A program made the translations under genes and the position numbers. Shown piece after piece: positions 21,301-31,883 of a DNA stretch of 64,000 nucleotides. The stretch is from contig CM030935.1 in the NCBI GenBank assembly GCA_018136815.1, positions 4,760,999 to 4,824,998 of the forward strand, given 5' to 3'. How positions within the stretch are numbered: the stretch's first letter is position 1; each line of letters opens with the position of its first letter. The notes under the pieces were generated by a model, which did no database searches, was not told the origin of the DNA, and was given only the letters and a program-made list of their open reading frames with translations. This DNA is from Isochrysis galbana. Taxonomy: Eukaryota; Haptophyta; Isochrysidales; Isochrysidaceae.

Positions 21301-22060
21301 GCCTCAACCCCCCCCCCCCCCGGCTGCAAGAACCGTCTAAAAAAAGAGACTCCGCCGCCGCCAGCCGCTTGCGAAGGGATCGCTTCCTATCTCGGCCCAA
21401 GGCCCCCCCCCCCCCCCCACCCCCCCCCCCCTCCGCCCCCCGCCCCCCGCCCCCTCCCCCCCCGCGCGCGCCCAGCCCCCATCCCTGGAAGAAGGCGTGG
21501 GGCGGCCCCCCCGCTCCCTTTCCTCCCTTCCCCTTCTCCTCCCCTTCTCCCCCCCCTCTTCTTCTCCTTCATCCCCTTCCCCTTCTCCTCCCCTTCTCCC
21601 CCCCTCTTCTTCTCCTTCATCCCCTTTCCCCTCTCCCCCCCCCCCCACTCCATCAGATCCCATCAAGTTGGAACGCGCCCACGCCCTCGCGCCGCGAGCT
21701 CCAGCGAGCTCCACCACATCTCGCCCTCATCTCGCCAGGGTCCAGGCCTCCAGCCCCCTCATATCTCCCTTCCCCCTCCCCCCCCCCCCCCCCGCCCGCC
21801 CCCCCCCGCCCCCCCGCCCCCCTCCCCGCCCTCCTGCCCCTTCCGCGGTTCCAACCCCGGCGACAAACCTCTCTCCCCCCGCACGGCGGCGCGCCCGCAA
21901 GCCCCCCCCTCTCTTTCTCCTCTCGCTTGCCCAACCGAGTCCTCTTCTCTCCCCTCGCTCGCCTCGTCGCCACACGCAAGCCCTCGCCAGCCGGCGCTCT
22001 CGCCCGCTCTCTCGCCCTCTCTCTCGCCCATCCGGCCGCTCCACCTTCCGAATACAATAA
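21301..22060. repeat. C/T-rich low-complexity tract before the peroxiredoxin gene
   Basis: C homopolymers alternate with CCCCTTCTCCT-type repeats, including a ~60-bp near-exact duplication within 21520-21650. The tract ends just upstream of the peroxiredoxin-like gene and probably includes its promoter or 5' UTR. The overlapping long frames are Pro/Ser artefacts. Confidence 0.85.
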
Positions 22061-22070
22061 TTGACTGCCG

Positions 22071-22961
22071 ATGCCCACCCGGATTCACGACGATTCGACG
22101 TCGAATCCTCCAAAGCCCACTCGGAGTCTTACTTCCAGGAATGTGTGCAGCCCTCTCTCACCGAGCTCGCCTCTTGGCCCACGCTCGTCCTCAAGTCTTT
22201 CCTCGGTATCAATGCCGCAGTTCAAGGCGCCAGACTTCTCGCTCCAGGATTTTGTGTCTGGCAGGGAAATCACGCTCGACAGCCTCAAAGGGAAGAAGGT
22301 TCTGATCTCCTTCTTCCGGTGCGTTGTCGCATGGATGGGATGCGCGAGCTACATGTCTGCACGCAGCATGCCATTCTAGAAGCCGATACTTTGCTCACGC
22401 ACGTGCTCGCGCTCCTTGTCGTATTCTTGGCTGCCTCACGCGAAGATGTCCCGCTGTCCCGGATGCAGGTACGCAGCATGCCCGCTGTGCAGCTACCGGA
22501 TCTCCCAGATGAAGCGACGAGCGGAGATGTTCAAAAATGCAGGGCTGGAAATCGTGTGTGTCTTCGAGGCTACTCATGCGCAACTGACTGGCCACATCAA
22601 CAAGTCCAATGTTCCATTTCCCATCCTGATGGACCCGAACTCGATCATGTACAATGCCTATGGAGTCCGAAGCTCGTTGACAGAGAGCTGCATCACCGGA
22701 TGTAGACAGATCTGCATTGAATGTTCAATTCTCCCAGTTGTGTGCCGTGGTCATGGCCGGTGTTCTTCGCAGCACTGCATTCCAAAATACGTGTCGAGAA
22801 GACCGGCGGACTTCCTGCTTGACGAGCGAGGGATGATCGTTGTCGCTCATCTTGGTGATACGGAGAAGCCTCACATTCCTTGGAAGACAGTTGACGCTTT
22901 TGCAGGCCTCAACTCAGGGCCTCAAATGGGAGGCCCAAGTAATGATGTGATGTCGAGGTGA
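22071..22961 (+). CDS. peroxiredoxin-like (AhpC/TSA) thiol protein
   Basis: Exon 1 ends at 22318 and exon 2 starts at 22469; the 150-bp GT-AG intron splits the Arg codon of SFFRYAACPLC. Counting from the ATG at 22212 the protein is 199 aa; the in-frame ATG at 22071 would add 47 Ser-rich residues, perhaps a targeting peptide. Features are APDFSLQDF, a thioredoxin-like strand ending VLISFFR, a CPLC Cys pair in place of the usual peroxidatic site, FPILMDPN, and PADFLLDERGMI near the end. Such Prx-like proteins reduce peroxides or act in disulfide exchange. The stretch at about 22690-22790 is open but does not resemble the family, so an unrecognised intron or a divergent loop is possible there. 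The last codon runs into GTGAG, so a further exon cannot be excluded. Confidence 0.75.
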
Positions 22962-23281
22962 GAACAGCTTGCGCACGATGCTTGAGGTACGGTCTCCTAC
23001 AGACAGCTTTCGTCTCTTTTTCTTGCGAAGAACTCTGAGCCACCCTCCCTTTTCTTCAACTTCTAGAACATCGGCATTTTTTGAAACCGGCGCTATGTCG
23101 GGAGCCCACAAGGATCAGATTCAGTCGTTCACCTCTCTTGCTCTTGGTCTTTGTTTTGTATTTTCCTTGTTTGGTGTGATGTGATCGGGCTAGCTGTTTT
23201 GCCTCACCGATGCTAATACACTCCTCATGTTTTGTTGTGGACGGGGACTAGGGCTAAGCACACCAATCTTCACCGTAAATG
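22962..23281. other. 3' flank of the peroxiredoxin-like gene
   Basis: Contains a short frame ending in a hydrophobic stretch at about 23094-23184, which could be a last exon, but no splice evidence settles it. Confidence 0.35.
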
Positions 23282-23307
23282 ACAGGGGCAAGCTCGTACT
23301 ACATCTA

Positions 23308-24074
23308 AAAAAAACCTTTTAATATTCTTACCGCACTCGCGGCGAATGGAACCACTACCCACTACAAGTAGCACGTAGCATACTCTCTACACCCCCATTC
23401 CTCGGCCCTTCCCCCCCCCGCCATCAGGCGGCTCCCCCCCTACACTACTAGGGGGATTGGGGTGGAGGGCTTAGATATGGTCCGGTGGCCCGCGCCCCCC
23501 CCCCGGTGATCTTTCCTCCCCTTCCTCCTGTGTCTCCGAGTGGGCGGCCGACTCTGTCTCGTCTTATCCTGTAAACAGGCGCGAGACTTACCGATTTTCC
23601 GGTGGGCGGAGCTCTCGCTCGCGCCCACCCCTTTCTCCGCGCTCTCTCTCCCCTCTCCTGCGGCACGCGCGATGGCGCGCCTGCGGCAGGCCTCCAGCTG
23701 CCCTCTGGCGGCCCCTGGAGGCTCCTGGCTCCTGGAGGCCAGCTCAGGGGGCAGAGGAGGCTGGGGCTGGGCCCTGGCCTCCCCTGCCTCTCCCTTGCTG
23801 GCGCTCCCGAGCCTTTGGGGCCCCCACGCTGCACCTGTCTGCCTGTCGACCAGGGGGGGAGGGGGGGTTGGAGCATTGGGCTGGTCACGAGGGGCCAGGA
23901 TGGGCGAATGGGGCGAGCCTGTGGGGAAGGAAGTGGGTCAGTAGGGCAGTGGCCTCCTGGCAAGCCATCAGGCATGCCAGGAGGATGGGTGGTTCCTCCC
24001 CCATGGCAGGGGAGGAGTGGAGAGAGGGGGGGGCTCGTGCCCCCCCATGGGTCAACCAAGTATAAACTTAGTTG
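23308..24074 (-). mobile_element. N1 non-autonomous retroelement, copy a, 26-bp TSD
   Basis: Bounded by a 26-bp direct repeat with one mismatch (23282-23307 and 24075-24100). The 5' end on the minus strand is CAACTAAGTTTATACTTGG, a small hairpin, then CCCATGGGGGGGCACGAGCC. The body is GC-rich and the 3' end is AATATTAAAAGG plus a T tract, as in LINE-A. There is no coding capacity beyond low-complexity frames. Copy b at 31884 is nearly the same length and closely similar. Confidence 0.88.
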
Positions 24075-24881
24075 ACAGGGGCAAGCTCGTACCACATCTA
24101 AGTAGAGGTGGGGGAGAGTGGGTTGAAAAAAAATCTTGTTGATCCGGAGGCCCACTTTTTCTGTCCTGGGACCGGGGGAAGATGGAAGATTTCCCCTCGT
24201 CTCTCCCTGCTCGAATCCGAGGCAGAGCGATGGCGACCGATCCGCCTGCTGACGGGCCGACCTTCGCCGCGCTTCAGCGAGAGCACGGCGGTGGTCAGCC
24301 CCCCCTTGTCGCTGATGTTCGGTCAAAATGGTCCGGGTAAACAGGTCGGCGGTCTGTAGACGGTCTGTCGCATTCATCGTAGATGATGCGATTTCCAGGC
24401 TCTTATTTCCAGGTCCTTCGCCGTGCGGCCACACGGTGAAGCTCAGGCACATCTAGGTTAATATAATTATAAAGGTTATCTCCTAGCCAACCCCACTAGC
24501 CACTAGCTAATTGGACACAACTTTTCAGCCCCGGACTCCCGCCATTGTCGCATCCAGAGTATTTTATATACTCTAGGCGGATGCGGTGCTTCTATCAATG
24601 TGTAGTGTGTGAGAAAATTGAGTGAGTTTTGTTTTTGCCAATGAGTTGCCTCGAAGCTCCGCCGCATTGCACGCCGCATTTGTTCGTTCGTCCTTACTCG
24701 TTTCATTGATTTGTTTGTGCGATGTCGCGTTAGTTTTCGGAGTTTTCTTGTTTTCTTGTTGGTGAGTGAGTGATGTGGGGTGGTGTCTTGTGGGTCGTCG
24801 CCGCGATGTAGCGCGCCCTTTCCCCCGCTCTCTCAAGACTTCTCTTCACTCCATGCCCTAGCCCCGCTGAGACTTGCCCCA

Positions 24882-25322
24882 CCTAGTTGGGCTGTAAGTA
24901 CTGATATTAGTACTGATGCATTAGTATAAGCTCCCCAGGAGCTGATATACGATATACTGATGTTAGTGCCTAGGCTGCCAGTTCAAAAATAAAACTGAAA
25001 ACAAAACTCCGGAGCGGGAACGAGCCCCCGCGAACAAGCGCAGAGGCGCGCCCGCCCGCTCCCTCCCCCCCATCTCTCGTCTCTCCTGCTAGCTGCCCCC
25101 CCACGCCACCTTGGCCTCTTGGCGCTGCCCTCCCCTTTGCGCGCGCGCCACGCGCTGCACGCTGAACACCCCCCACTAAGTATAAGTATAAGTATAATAA
25201 TAGCGATACTAGATACTAGAAGTTATAATAGGGGTGTAAGCTGATGTTAGTACTGATGTAAGTACTGATGTAAGTGTAAGCTCAAAACCACCGTAAGCTT
25301 ACGGACTGACAGCCCAACTAGG
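24882..25322. mobile_element. hAT-type MITE, 441 bp, perfect 14-bp TIR, TSD ttgcccca
   Basis: Ends CCTAGTTGGGCTGT and its exact reverse complement, with ttgcccca at 24874-24881 and 25323-25330. It contains ACTGATATTAGTACTGATG-type subterminal repeats like those of the complete hAT at 17891. The same LTR sequence without the insertion is present at 25488-25526, giving an empty site in the same window. It carries no transposase. Confidence 0.93.
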
Positions 25323-25404
25323 TTGCCCCACGATCAAGCGCGAGCTTGATTCGACAGTTTAAAGACAACCCTCACTCACCCGCACGCCCTCGCCACACAT
25401 CTCG

Positions 25405-25457
25405 CCGTCCTACAAATACACCGAAATCGTAGGACGCGGTCCTATAATGTAGGACGG
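25405..25457. repeat. 53-bp palindromic insert
   Basis: CCGTCCTACA at the left and its exact complement TGTAGGACGG at the right, with two more copies of the GTCCTA/TAGGAC word inside. It replaces the expected internal sequence of LTR element 2. Confidence 0.6.
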
Positions 25458-25650
25458 AACTTTTTAGCCGCATGCCCTAGCCCCGCTGAGACTTGCCCCA
25501 CGATCAAGCGCGAGCTTGATTCGACAGCCATGCCTGGCGAGCCAGGTGCCCGCGTGGTACCGGGGGGAGAGGGCATTGCCCCCCCCCTCGGTATTTGTCC
25601 TCCCCCCAGTGCATGCACCGGCCCTGCGCACTCCAGCACACCCTCTCCTC

Positions 25651-26023
25651 CAAGGCTAGGGCTGACCATTAACAGGCAAGTTTTTTGGAAACCCATTAGT
25701 AGTTTTTCAAGGTCAGCACATAAACAGGTTGAGTTTCTTTCTGGGTGTTAACCACCGTCGAGGGATCCTACATTCGCCCATTCGCCCTCTGTGCCCTCGC
25801 CTCCTTTGTCGCCTCCCTTGTCGCCTGCTTGCCCCTCACCTGGCTTACCTCCTTGCTCCTTGCGTGCTCCTCGCGTTTTTAGGCTAAGTCGCGCGTTCAG
25901 GTATCGCCGGTGCAAGGAACCGCCCCCTTGTGTGACCCTGATTCCCCCTCAGGTGTTGGCCGTTGGATTATATCGTAGTGCTCCACACGCGCCACCGGTT
26001 GCGTATTTTGCGGAGCATGCGAG
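25651..26023. other. intergenic up to the gap
   Basis: No gene recognised. GCTGACCATTAA...TTTTTTGGAAA near 25660 resembles AGCTGACCATTATAATG...CTTTTGGAAAAGG near 55480, hinting at an old dispersed repeat. Confidence 0.4.
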
Positions 26024-26123
26024 NNNNNNNNNNNNNNNNNNNNNNNNNNNNNNNNNNNNNNNNNNNNNNNNNNNNNNNNNNNNNNNNNNNNNNNNNNNNN
26101 NNNNNNNNNNNNNNNNNNNNNNN
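26024..26123. other. assembly gap (100 N)
   Basis: Exactly 100 N, a conventional scaffold gap of unknown true size. Frames through it are meaningless. Confidence 1.
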
Positions 26124-27683
26124 CCGGACGGACGGGGAGAGTGCGCTCCCGCGGCTTCTCGAGCCACGGCACCCAAGCCGTATCTATCGCTATCGCGGCG
26201 ACCGCCGTAGGAGAGGCGGCGCTGCTCGGGTGTTTGCCCTGGCATCGCACGAGAGCGACCAGGTTGCGATTGCGAGGCCTGCGCTTCGCGAGGCCGACGG
26301 CTCCGTCGGAGCTGACTAGGGCCTGACAAGAGTTGCCGGCAACTTTTTGAGCAACTTTGGGGTGTTTGAGAGGGCGAGCAACTTTTGAGCAACTTTAAGG
26401 ACCCAACGGTAGTTAGTGACGGCACTGGCACTCTCTCTCTCTCCACTTCCTCCCTTTGCTTCCCACCTGATCCGCACCCGCCCATCATCGCGGCGGGCAG
26501 GCTCCACGACCTCGCACTCGCCTACAGATGAGTGCAATGCTGCTTGGCCCGGCAAGAACGTTGGCTGGCGCGATGGCGATTGTATCGTTGGGACGCTGCG
26601 CCGCTCGCGATCATCTCGCGTTGTCCGATCAGCCTGCATGGCTTCCCCCCGCAGGTCCTCCTCCTCCTCCTCCTCCTCCCTCTCCTCCTCCTCCTCCTCC
26701 CTCCTCCTCCTCCTCTTGCTCCCCGTTCTCGTCTCTCGTCGCCGGGCCATCCTCGGTCTCGGATGCTGAGTGGAGACCAACCACCTGCGACGAGCTTGGG
26801 GGGTCGGAGGGATGCCCTGAGCCCTGAGCCCTCAAGGGCGTCATCATCATCATCCTCGTCGTTGTCGGCTTTGCGCTTGCGCTTGGATGCCCGGAAGCGC
26901 GCCATGGCGTGGCGCGCGGCCCCGCGGCCCCGGGCCCGGGGGGGGGGGGGGCGGAGCGGGCTGGGGGGGGCTTCTTTCGCTTCGTCAGCGCCATATCGAC
27001 CTTTATTTCGGTAAAAAGTTTCGATTGCGATTGGCCCCCCTTATTTCGAAAAAAATTCTCGAAACTCTGGCCGGAGCCAACCCCCCCTCTCCCCTCTCCC
27101 CTCCCTCCTCCTCCTCTCTTTTTTTCCCCACGCACGCGTAAGCGCCCACATATGCTCACGCTCAGCGCATGGTGCATGAGTGCTCGCGTTGCCATTCAAA
27201 AACGGAGACAAAAACGGAAGGGCTTGCAAAAACGGCAAAAACGGCCTGTTTTTGCCTTCGTAGAAAAACGGTGAATACGTTTCTCCCATCTAAGCGTGGA
27301 ACGCTAGTACTAGTAGCCGGAGAGGCGTGGCCCTTTGGGTGCGAGGAGCTTGACCTGCACGGCCGAGTGGGCCACATACACTTGACGAGCCATGCGCCAA
27401 CCGCGCACACCCCCATCGCGGGGTAGGGGCTCCGTTGCCGTCGAAGGGCTACGGTCCCGCAGCACTAAAGGTTATACTAACACAACAATAGAACTCTGAC
27501 GACATGGGTCCTGGATTCACGCTCGGCGGTCGCGTACGATGTCCTCGGATGGGTTTTGTTGTTCGACCCTGCTATGCTCGCGCAGCACTACGGTTAAACC
27601 AGAAGAAGCAGAGACGTCTGAGAGCCTCCCTCCTCCCCGGCGCCGAAACGCTTTTTGGTCGTTTCCGCTGCCCTTGCCAACCG
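26124..27683. other. no certain gene; simple repeats
   Basis: GAGCAACTTT is repeated at 26340-26398, there is a (TCC)n/(CTC)n tract at 26655-26715 and a G-run near 26940. A minus-strand frame starting at 26905 begins with a basic cluster followed by a run of Asp, nuclear-protein-like, but then enters the repeat. I do not call it a gene. Confidence 0.5.
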
Positions 27684-28166
27684 CTCTCTCTCTCTCTCTC
27701 CCTCCCTCCCTCTCTCCCTCTCTCTCTCTTTCTCTCCCACCCCCCCTCTCTCTCTCTCTCCCTCTGCCTCTCTTTCCCCCCCTCCCCCCTCTCTCCCTCT
27801 CCAGCAGACGACGACGTGCCCCCCCCCCCCCCCCCCCGCCCTCCGCCGGTTCAAACTGCCAGAGGCCGCAGCCAGGACACGGAAAGGAGGGGGGAGAGAG
27901 AGAGGGGGGAGGGGAGGGCGGGAAGGCGGGGGGAGAGGGAGGGGGGCGGGCGCCCTCAACCGCTCCCCCCCCGCGCCCACAACGCCTTAGATCCCCCCCC
28001 GCCCCCCCCCCCCCCCCCCCCCCCCGCCCCCGCTTCCCGCCTCAGAAACAACTTCCCCCCCCGCCCCCGCCCCCCCCCGCCCGCCCCCAGACAGCCCGCC
28101 TCCCTCGCCCCCCCCCCCTCACCACTCTCCATCCCCCTCCCTCCCTCTCTCTCTCTCTCTCTCTCA
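27684..28166. repeat. CT-rich and C-run tract before alpha-tubulin
   Basis: (CT)n tracts at 27684-27800 and 28138-28166 surround GA-rich and C-homopolymer DNA. The last CT run ends 5 bp before the tubulin ATG, so it is 5' UTR or core promoter. Confidence 0.9.
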
Positions 28167-28170
28167 GACA

Positions 28171-29712
28171 GCAATGGTGCGAAGGCCCCCCCCTTCCTCC
28201 CCCTCCCCCTCCCCCTCCCCCCACCGCCACACGCACCCGAGAGCGCGCGCGCCCCACACGCACGCGCACCAAGGCCTGCTTCTCCCGCCGCCTGCGCCCC
28301 AACCACTCGCGCTCTTACCAGCCCCCCTCCCCCCACTTCTTTTCGCTTCCCTCTCGCAGCGTGAAGTCATCACCATCCACCTTGGCCAGGGCGGCGTTCA
28401 AACCGGCAACGCTTGCTGGGAGCTCTTCTGCCTCGAGCATGGCATCCAGCCCGATGGCCAGATGCCGTCGGACAAGACGATTGGCGGTGGCGATGATGCC
28501 TTCAACACCTTCTTCTCTGAGACCGGCTCGGGCAAGCATGTCCCCCGCACCGTCTTTGTTGACCTCGAGCCGACCGTGATTGACGAGGTTCGCACGGGCA
28601 CCTACCGCCAGCTCTACCACCCTGAGCAGCTCATCTCTGGCAAGGAGGATGCCGCCAACAACTACGCTCGCGGCCACTACACCGTCGGCAAGGAGATTGT
28701 TGACCTCGTGCTCGACCGCATTCGCAAGCTCGCAGACAACTGCACTGGCCTCCAGGGCTTCTTCGCCTTCAACGCCATCGGTGGTGGCACTGGCTCCGGA
28801 CTTGGCGCCCTCCTCCTTGAGCGCCTCTCCGTCGACTACGGCCGCAAGTCGAAGCTGTCCTTCACCATCTACCCGGCGCCACAGGTTTCGACCGCGGTCG
28901 TCGAGCCGTACAACTGCGTGCTCTCCACGCACACGCTCCTCGAGCACACCGACGTCACCTTCATGGTCGACAACGAGGCCCTTTACGACATCTGCCGCCG
29001 CAACCTGGACATTGAGCGCCCAACCTACACCAACCTCAACCGCCTCACCGCCCAGATCATCTCGTCGCTGACCGCCTCCCTCCGCTTTGACGGCGCACTC
29101 AACGTCGACCTCACCGAATTCCAGACCAACCTGGTGCCGTACCCGCGCATCCACCTTGCCATTGCCTCGTTCGCGCCCATCATCTCGGCCGAGAAGGCGT
29201 ACCACGAGCAGCTCTCCGTTGCCGAGATCACCAACTCGGTTTTCGAGCCCGCCTCCATGCTCGTCAAGGTTGACCCGCGCCATGGCAAGTACATGGCCTG
29301 CTGCCTCATGTACCGTGGCGATGTCGTGCCAAAGGACGTCAACGCGGCGGTCGCCACCATCAAGACCAAGCGCACCATCCAGTTCGTGGACTGGTGCCCC
29401 ACTGGCTTCAAGTGCGGCATCAACTACCAGCCGCCGACCGTCGTGCCGGGTGGCGACCTCGCGAAGGTGATGCGCGCAGTCACCATGATGTCGAACTCCA
29501 CCTGCATCGCCGAGCTCTACTCGCGCATCGACCACAAGTTCGATCTCATGTACGCAAAGCGTGCCTTCGTCCACTGGTACGTCGGAGAGGGTATGGAAGA
29601 AGGCGAGTTCTCCGAGGCTCGTGAGGACATGGCAGCCCTCGAGAAGGACTACGAGGAGGTTGGCGCTGAGTCTGCCGAGGGAGAGGGCGAGGAGGAGGGC
29701 GAGGAGTATTAG
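28171..29712 (+). CDS. TUBA: alpha-tubulin
   Basis: Exon 1 contributes only ATG (28171-28173). A 186-bp GT-AG intron (28174-28359) follows and exon 2 (28360-29712) begins [12 protein letters not shown], giving 451 aa, the usual length. Clear alpha-type marks are [20 protein letters not shown], Lys40 in [10 protein letters not shown], the GTP-binding GGGTGSG loop, the alpha-specific Glu254 in the TNLNRL...[17 protein letters not shown] region, and a C-terminal acidic tail ending EEY, a substrate for detyrosination. It polymerises with beta-tubulin into microtubules. Codon use is strongly C-ending, as in highly expressed genes of GC-rich genomes. Confidence 0.98.
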   Translation, partial: AMVRRPPPSSPSPSPSPHRHTHPRARAPHTHAHQGLLLPPPAPQPLALLPAPLPPLLFASLSQREVITIHLGQGGVQTGNACWELFCLEHGIQPDGQMPSDKTIGGGDDAFNTFFSETGSGKHVPRTVFVDLEPTVIDEVRTGTYRQLYHPEQLISGKEDAANNYARGHYTVGKEIVDLVLDRIRKLADNCTGLQGFFAFNAIGGGTGSGLGALLLERLSVDYGRKSKLSFTIYPAPQVSTAVVEPYNCVLSTHTLLEHTDVTFMVDNEALYDICRRNLDIERPTYTNLNRLTAQIISSLTASLRFDGALNVDLTEFQTNLVPYPRIHLAIASFAPIISAEKAYHEQLSVAEITNSVFEPASMLVKVDPRHGKYMACCLMYRGDVVPKDVNAAVATIKTKRTIQFVDWCPTGFKCGINYQPPTVVPGGDLAKVMRAVTMMSNSTCIAELYSRIDHKFDLMYAKRAFVHWYVGEGMEEGEFSEAREDMAALEKDYEEVGAESAEGEGEEEGEEY

Positions 29713-30012
29713 ATAGAAGTCTCGCCTCCCCGTTGCCCTTGTCGTCATCGCCGATGCTTCACCTGCGTCGGCGACAAGCGATGACATCGTACGTTCCAGG
29801 TACTAACGTGAGGTTCCGAAAATGTGAGGGAGAGCTAGTACTCATTGTTTGTTGCAAGCCTCGTACAAGTAAAAAGAATTAAAACTCTTTGTACCTACCA
29901 CCGAGAACCTGGAGTGCGATTTTTGGTGATGCGTCCTGCAAACTTTTGGGGAAATGTGGGAGAGCTTTGCTTGCTCACAATAGTGATGGGACGACAGGTT
30001 TCGCCAACCTGA
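29713..30012. other. 3' flank of alpha-tubulin
   Basis: No further gene. Presumably the 3' UTR. Confidence 0.5.
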
Positions 30013-30074
30013 TAGGGCGGTCAAACAGGGGCTTTATAACGACTAGTAGGGGTTGGGTTGCATTTTTTGACCGT
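30013..30074 (+). repeat. GCGGTCAAA mini-element, copy 2
   Basis: TAGGGCGGTCAAACAGGGG to TTTTTTGACCGT, 62 bp, the same spacing and nearly the same sequence as copy 1, including CTAGTAGGGGTTGGGTTGC in the centre. It lies 301 bp after the tubulin stop, in the same orientation. Confidence 0.72.
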
Positions 30075-30224
30075 GGCGCGATGCCCAACAAGAAACCTCC
30101 CTGGGGGGCTACCTGACGCTACGAAAATCTTCGCCAAGAAATGGTGCGATTCGTCCCCCCTCCGTCACGCACGCTTACGCTCTACCCTAGCCCGGTCACT
30201 CACTCATTTTAATAATAATAAAAC

Positions 30225-30745
30225 ATCGGAGCGTTAGTACCACTACTGCCACTAGCCCGGTACTATCACGACACCCCTCAGCGCACCTGCCCGTACGCCT
30301 TGACGTGTGCTGTCACTAGACACATACGCATATCCACCCCTCCGAATCTCTCCCCCCTCGCAAACCCCCGGCTCCCATTATAACTCCCCACAAGCTACAA
30401 TGAGGGAAAACCCGTTGAGGCGGACCGACCTACGTCGGGCGACTCTCCGGGAAAAAGCACCGGGGGGGGGGGGAGGAACCTCTCGTCGAGAAGCAGAACG
30501 GCCCTTTCAGCTCTCGCCGCGAGCTGTCCTCGAGAAATAAAAGACTGCACCCCGAGATACCTGCCACCGTGGTTCCCGTAGGCGCCTTGAGCCTCTCTCT
30601 CCCTCCTCATCCCCCTCCTGTCGCCAGCCGCCCCCCTCCGCCCGTTTGCTAACGCAAACGAGTCTCGTTTCTCACCGCACCCCATCGGGGGGGGGAGCAG
30701 AACCCCCCCTCTCCCTCTCTCCATTCTCCTCCACCTTTGTCCCTG
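30225..30745 (-). mobile_element. N3-related repeat, partial copy
   Basis: This ~520-bp stretch closely follows 35660-36165, from GCGTTAGTACCACTACT through the GGCTCCCATTATAACTCC and CCCGTTTGCTAACGCAAACG blocks. The 3' side on the minus strand ends in an A-rich tail (reverse complement of TTTTAATAATAATAAAAC). The 5' part of N3 is absent, so the copy is truncated or chimaeric. Confidence 0.7.
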
Positions 30746-31425
30746 CGGTAGAGGTGCGGCCCGATTGACGTCGAGAAGCGCTCGCTCGGACGATGGGAGG
30801 TGAAACACCTCAATCTCAATTGGCCTTGGGGCGCGACGGGCGGGCCGCGACCGGCCGTTCCGGACCTGCCTTGAACCCCCAACAGCCGCCTGGCCGGGTC
30901 CCTCGCGTTCATGCCCCCCATTGATCCGAAATCTTGAGAGCTGGTGTGTGGGGTGTTCACCTCTCACCTCCGCCTTCACCGCGATGGCGTGCGCCGAGAC
31001 CGCAAGGCCGAAAAAATTGGCTGCTAGGGCGGCATCTGTGTGTGGAGATTGTGCCTGCTGGACTATTCTATTACAAAAGATGACCGAAAAAGCGCCGGCA
31101 GCGCGCCCGGTCGCGCTCGAAAGTTGGGCCCTCAGGCCCATCGGCCGAATGACGTTAGCGTAGCTCGTCGAATCATAGACGGCCGATTACGGTGTGATGC
31201 GCGCGGGCGGCGGCGGCGATTGGCGTGGCTGCTAGGGCGGCATCTGTGGATATGGTGCCTGGCAGCTTGACTTATGGTCCAGTGTGCATAGAACCACGCC
31301 TTGTAGACCCAGTGAGTTGGCGTCCAAGGTTTCCTCGTCATTCCATGCTTGTGCCTCGCATGAAGAGCCTCACTGAAAATATACCGGAGGGGGCCCGACT
31401 GTATTTCACGCACCATCTTCCGTGA
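30746..31425. other. unassigned
   Basis: No gene or known element recognised. It may belong to the minus-strand retroelement whose 5' end is at 31729. Confidence 0.4.
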
Positions 31426-31580
31426 TTGAACGCTTTTCCATGTGTAGGCTGATGGTGTTTGACTGCTTGAAGGCTTTTCCATGCTATGGGGGTGATCGCG
31501 ATTGAACACGTTCCACGTGTAAGCTGGTGGTGATTGAACGCTTTTCCATGCTGTGGCTGATGGTGATTGAGCGCTTCTCG
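31426..31580. repeat. minisatellite, CTTTTCCATG type
   Basis: Four to five imperfect ~35-40-bp units contain TTGAACGCTTTTCCATG and a GGTGGTGA-like stretch. The array ends in TCTCGCCTGG. The same family and ending occur at 63515-63692. Confidence 0.75.
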
Positions 31581-31729
31581 CCTGGTGCTGCGCGCGCGCG
31601 CTTTGGCGCGGCCGGCGCGGCCATGGACATGCCATGGTCGCGGCCCGATCGGCCGGCGCGGCGGGGGTGGCGGCAGGGGAGGAGGGGAGCGGCGCGCGCT
31701 CCATGACCCTATCTTTTTAAAGATAGTTG
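31581..31729 (-). mobile_element. retroelement 5' end with MERAP start
   Basis: On the minus strand, CAAC, the perfect hairpin CTATCTTTAAAAAGATAG, then GGGTC and ATGGAGCGCGC at 31704. The frame starting there runs 190 codons through the minisatellite and is not a recognisable ORF1 beyond its first residues. Confidence 0.7.
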
Positions 31730-31883
31730 AACGTAGCATCATTTACTCTTACCCCCTCTCTCACGTCCCAAGTCGCGAAGCAGTGTTGCCCAGTGAGTTC
31801 GCGAGCCCTCTCCTCCCCTGGGATTCCGCGAGAAGCAGGAAACGGGGGGAGGGGGAAGGGGAGGTGGTAGGATGGGACGGGTA

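Larger units (their letters stand above)
24546..25526 (+). mobile_element. LTR element 2, deleted, 5-bp TSD gccat
   Basis: It starts TGTCGCATCCAGAG and ends GCTTGATTCGACA, with gccat at 24541-24545 and 25527-25531. The 5' LTR (24546-25356 including a MITE, ~362 bp without it) resembles the LTRs at 42304 and 43988. The following bases GTTTAAAGACAACCCTC match the start of that element's internal region. Only the last ~60 bp of the 3' LTR survives (25467-25526), so most internal sequence and LTR are deleted. Confidence 0.85.
24456..25650 (-). mobile_element. N2 element, copy a, 5'-truncated and split
   Basis: Minus-strand 3' half of the N2 family: the AACTTTTC...GGACACAA, CCTAGCCAACCCCAC tail at 24475-24545 and the GCCTGGCGAGCCAGGTG...GCATGCAC region at 25527-25650 match 45120-45300 and 55140-55350. 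An LTR element (24546-25526) is inserted between the two parts with a 5-bp duplication. The left boundary is approximate. Confidence 0.75.

Noticed and set aside
21294-22064. Long Pro/Ser frames on + and Gly/Arg frames on - strand
   Set aside because: They translate C-runs and CT repeats; composition and overlap on all frames show repeat artefacts.
25791-26488. Frames crossing 26024-26123
   Set aside because: They run through 100 N and cannot be real as given.
26522-26905. Minus-strand frame with a basic cluster followed by poly-Asp, like a nuclear protein
   Set aside because: Quickly enters (TCC)n repeats, has no recognisable domain and adjoins an assembly gap; too weak to call.
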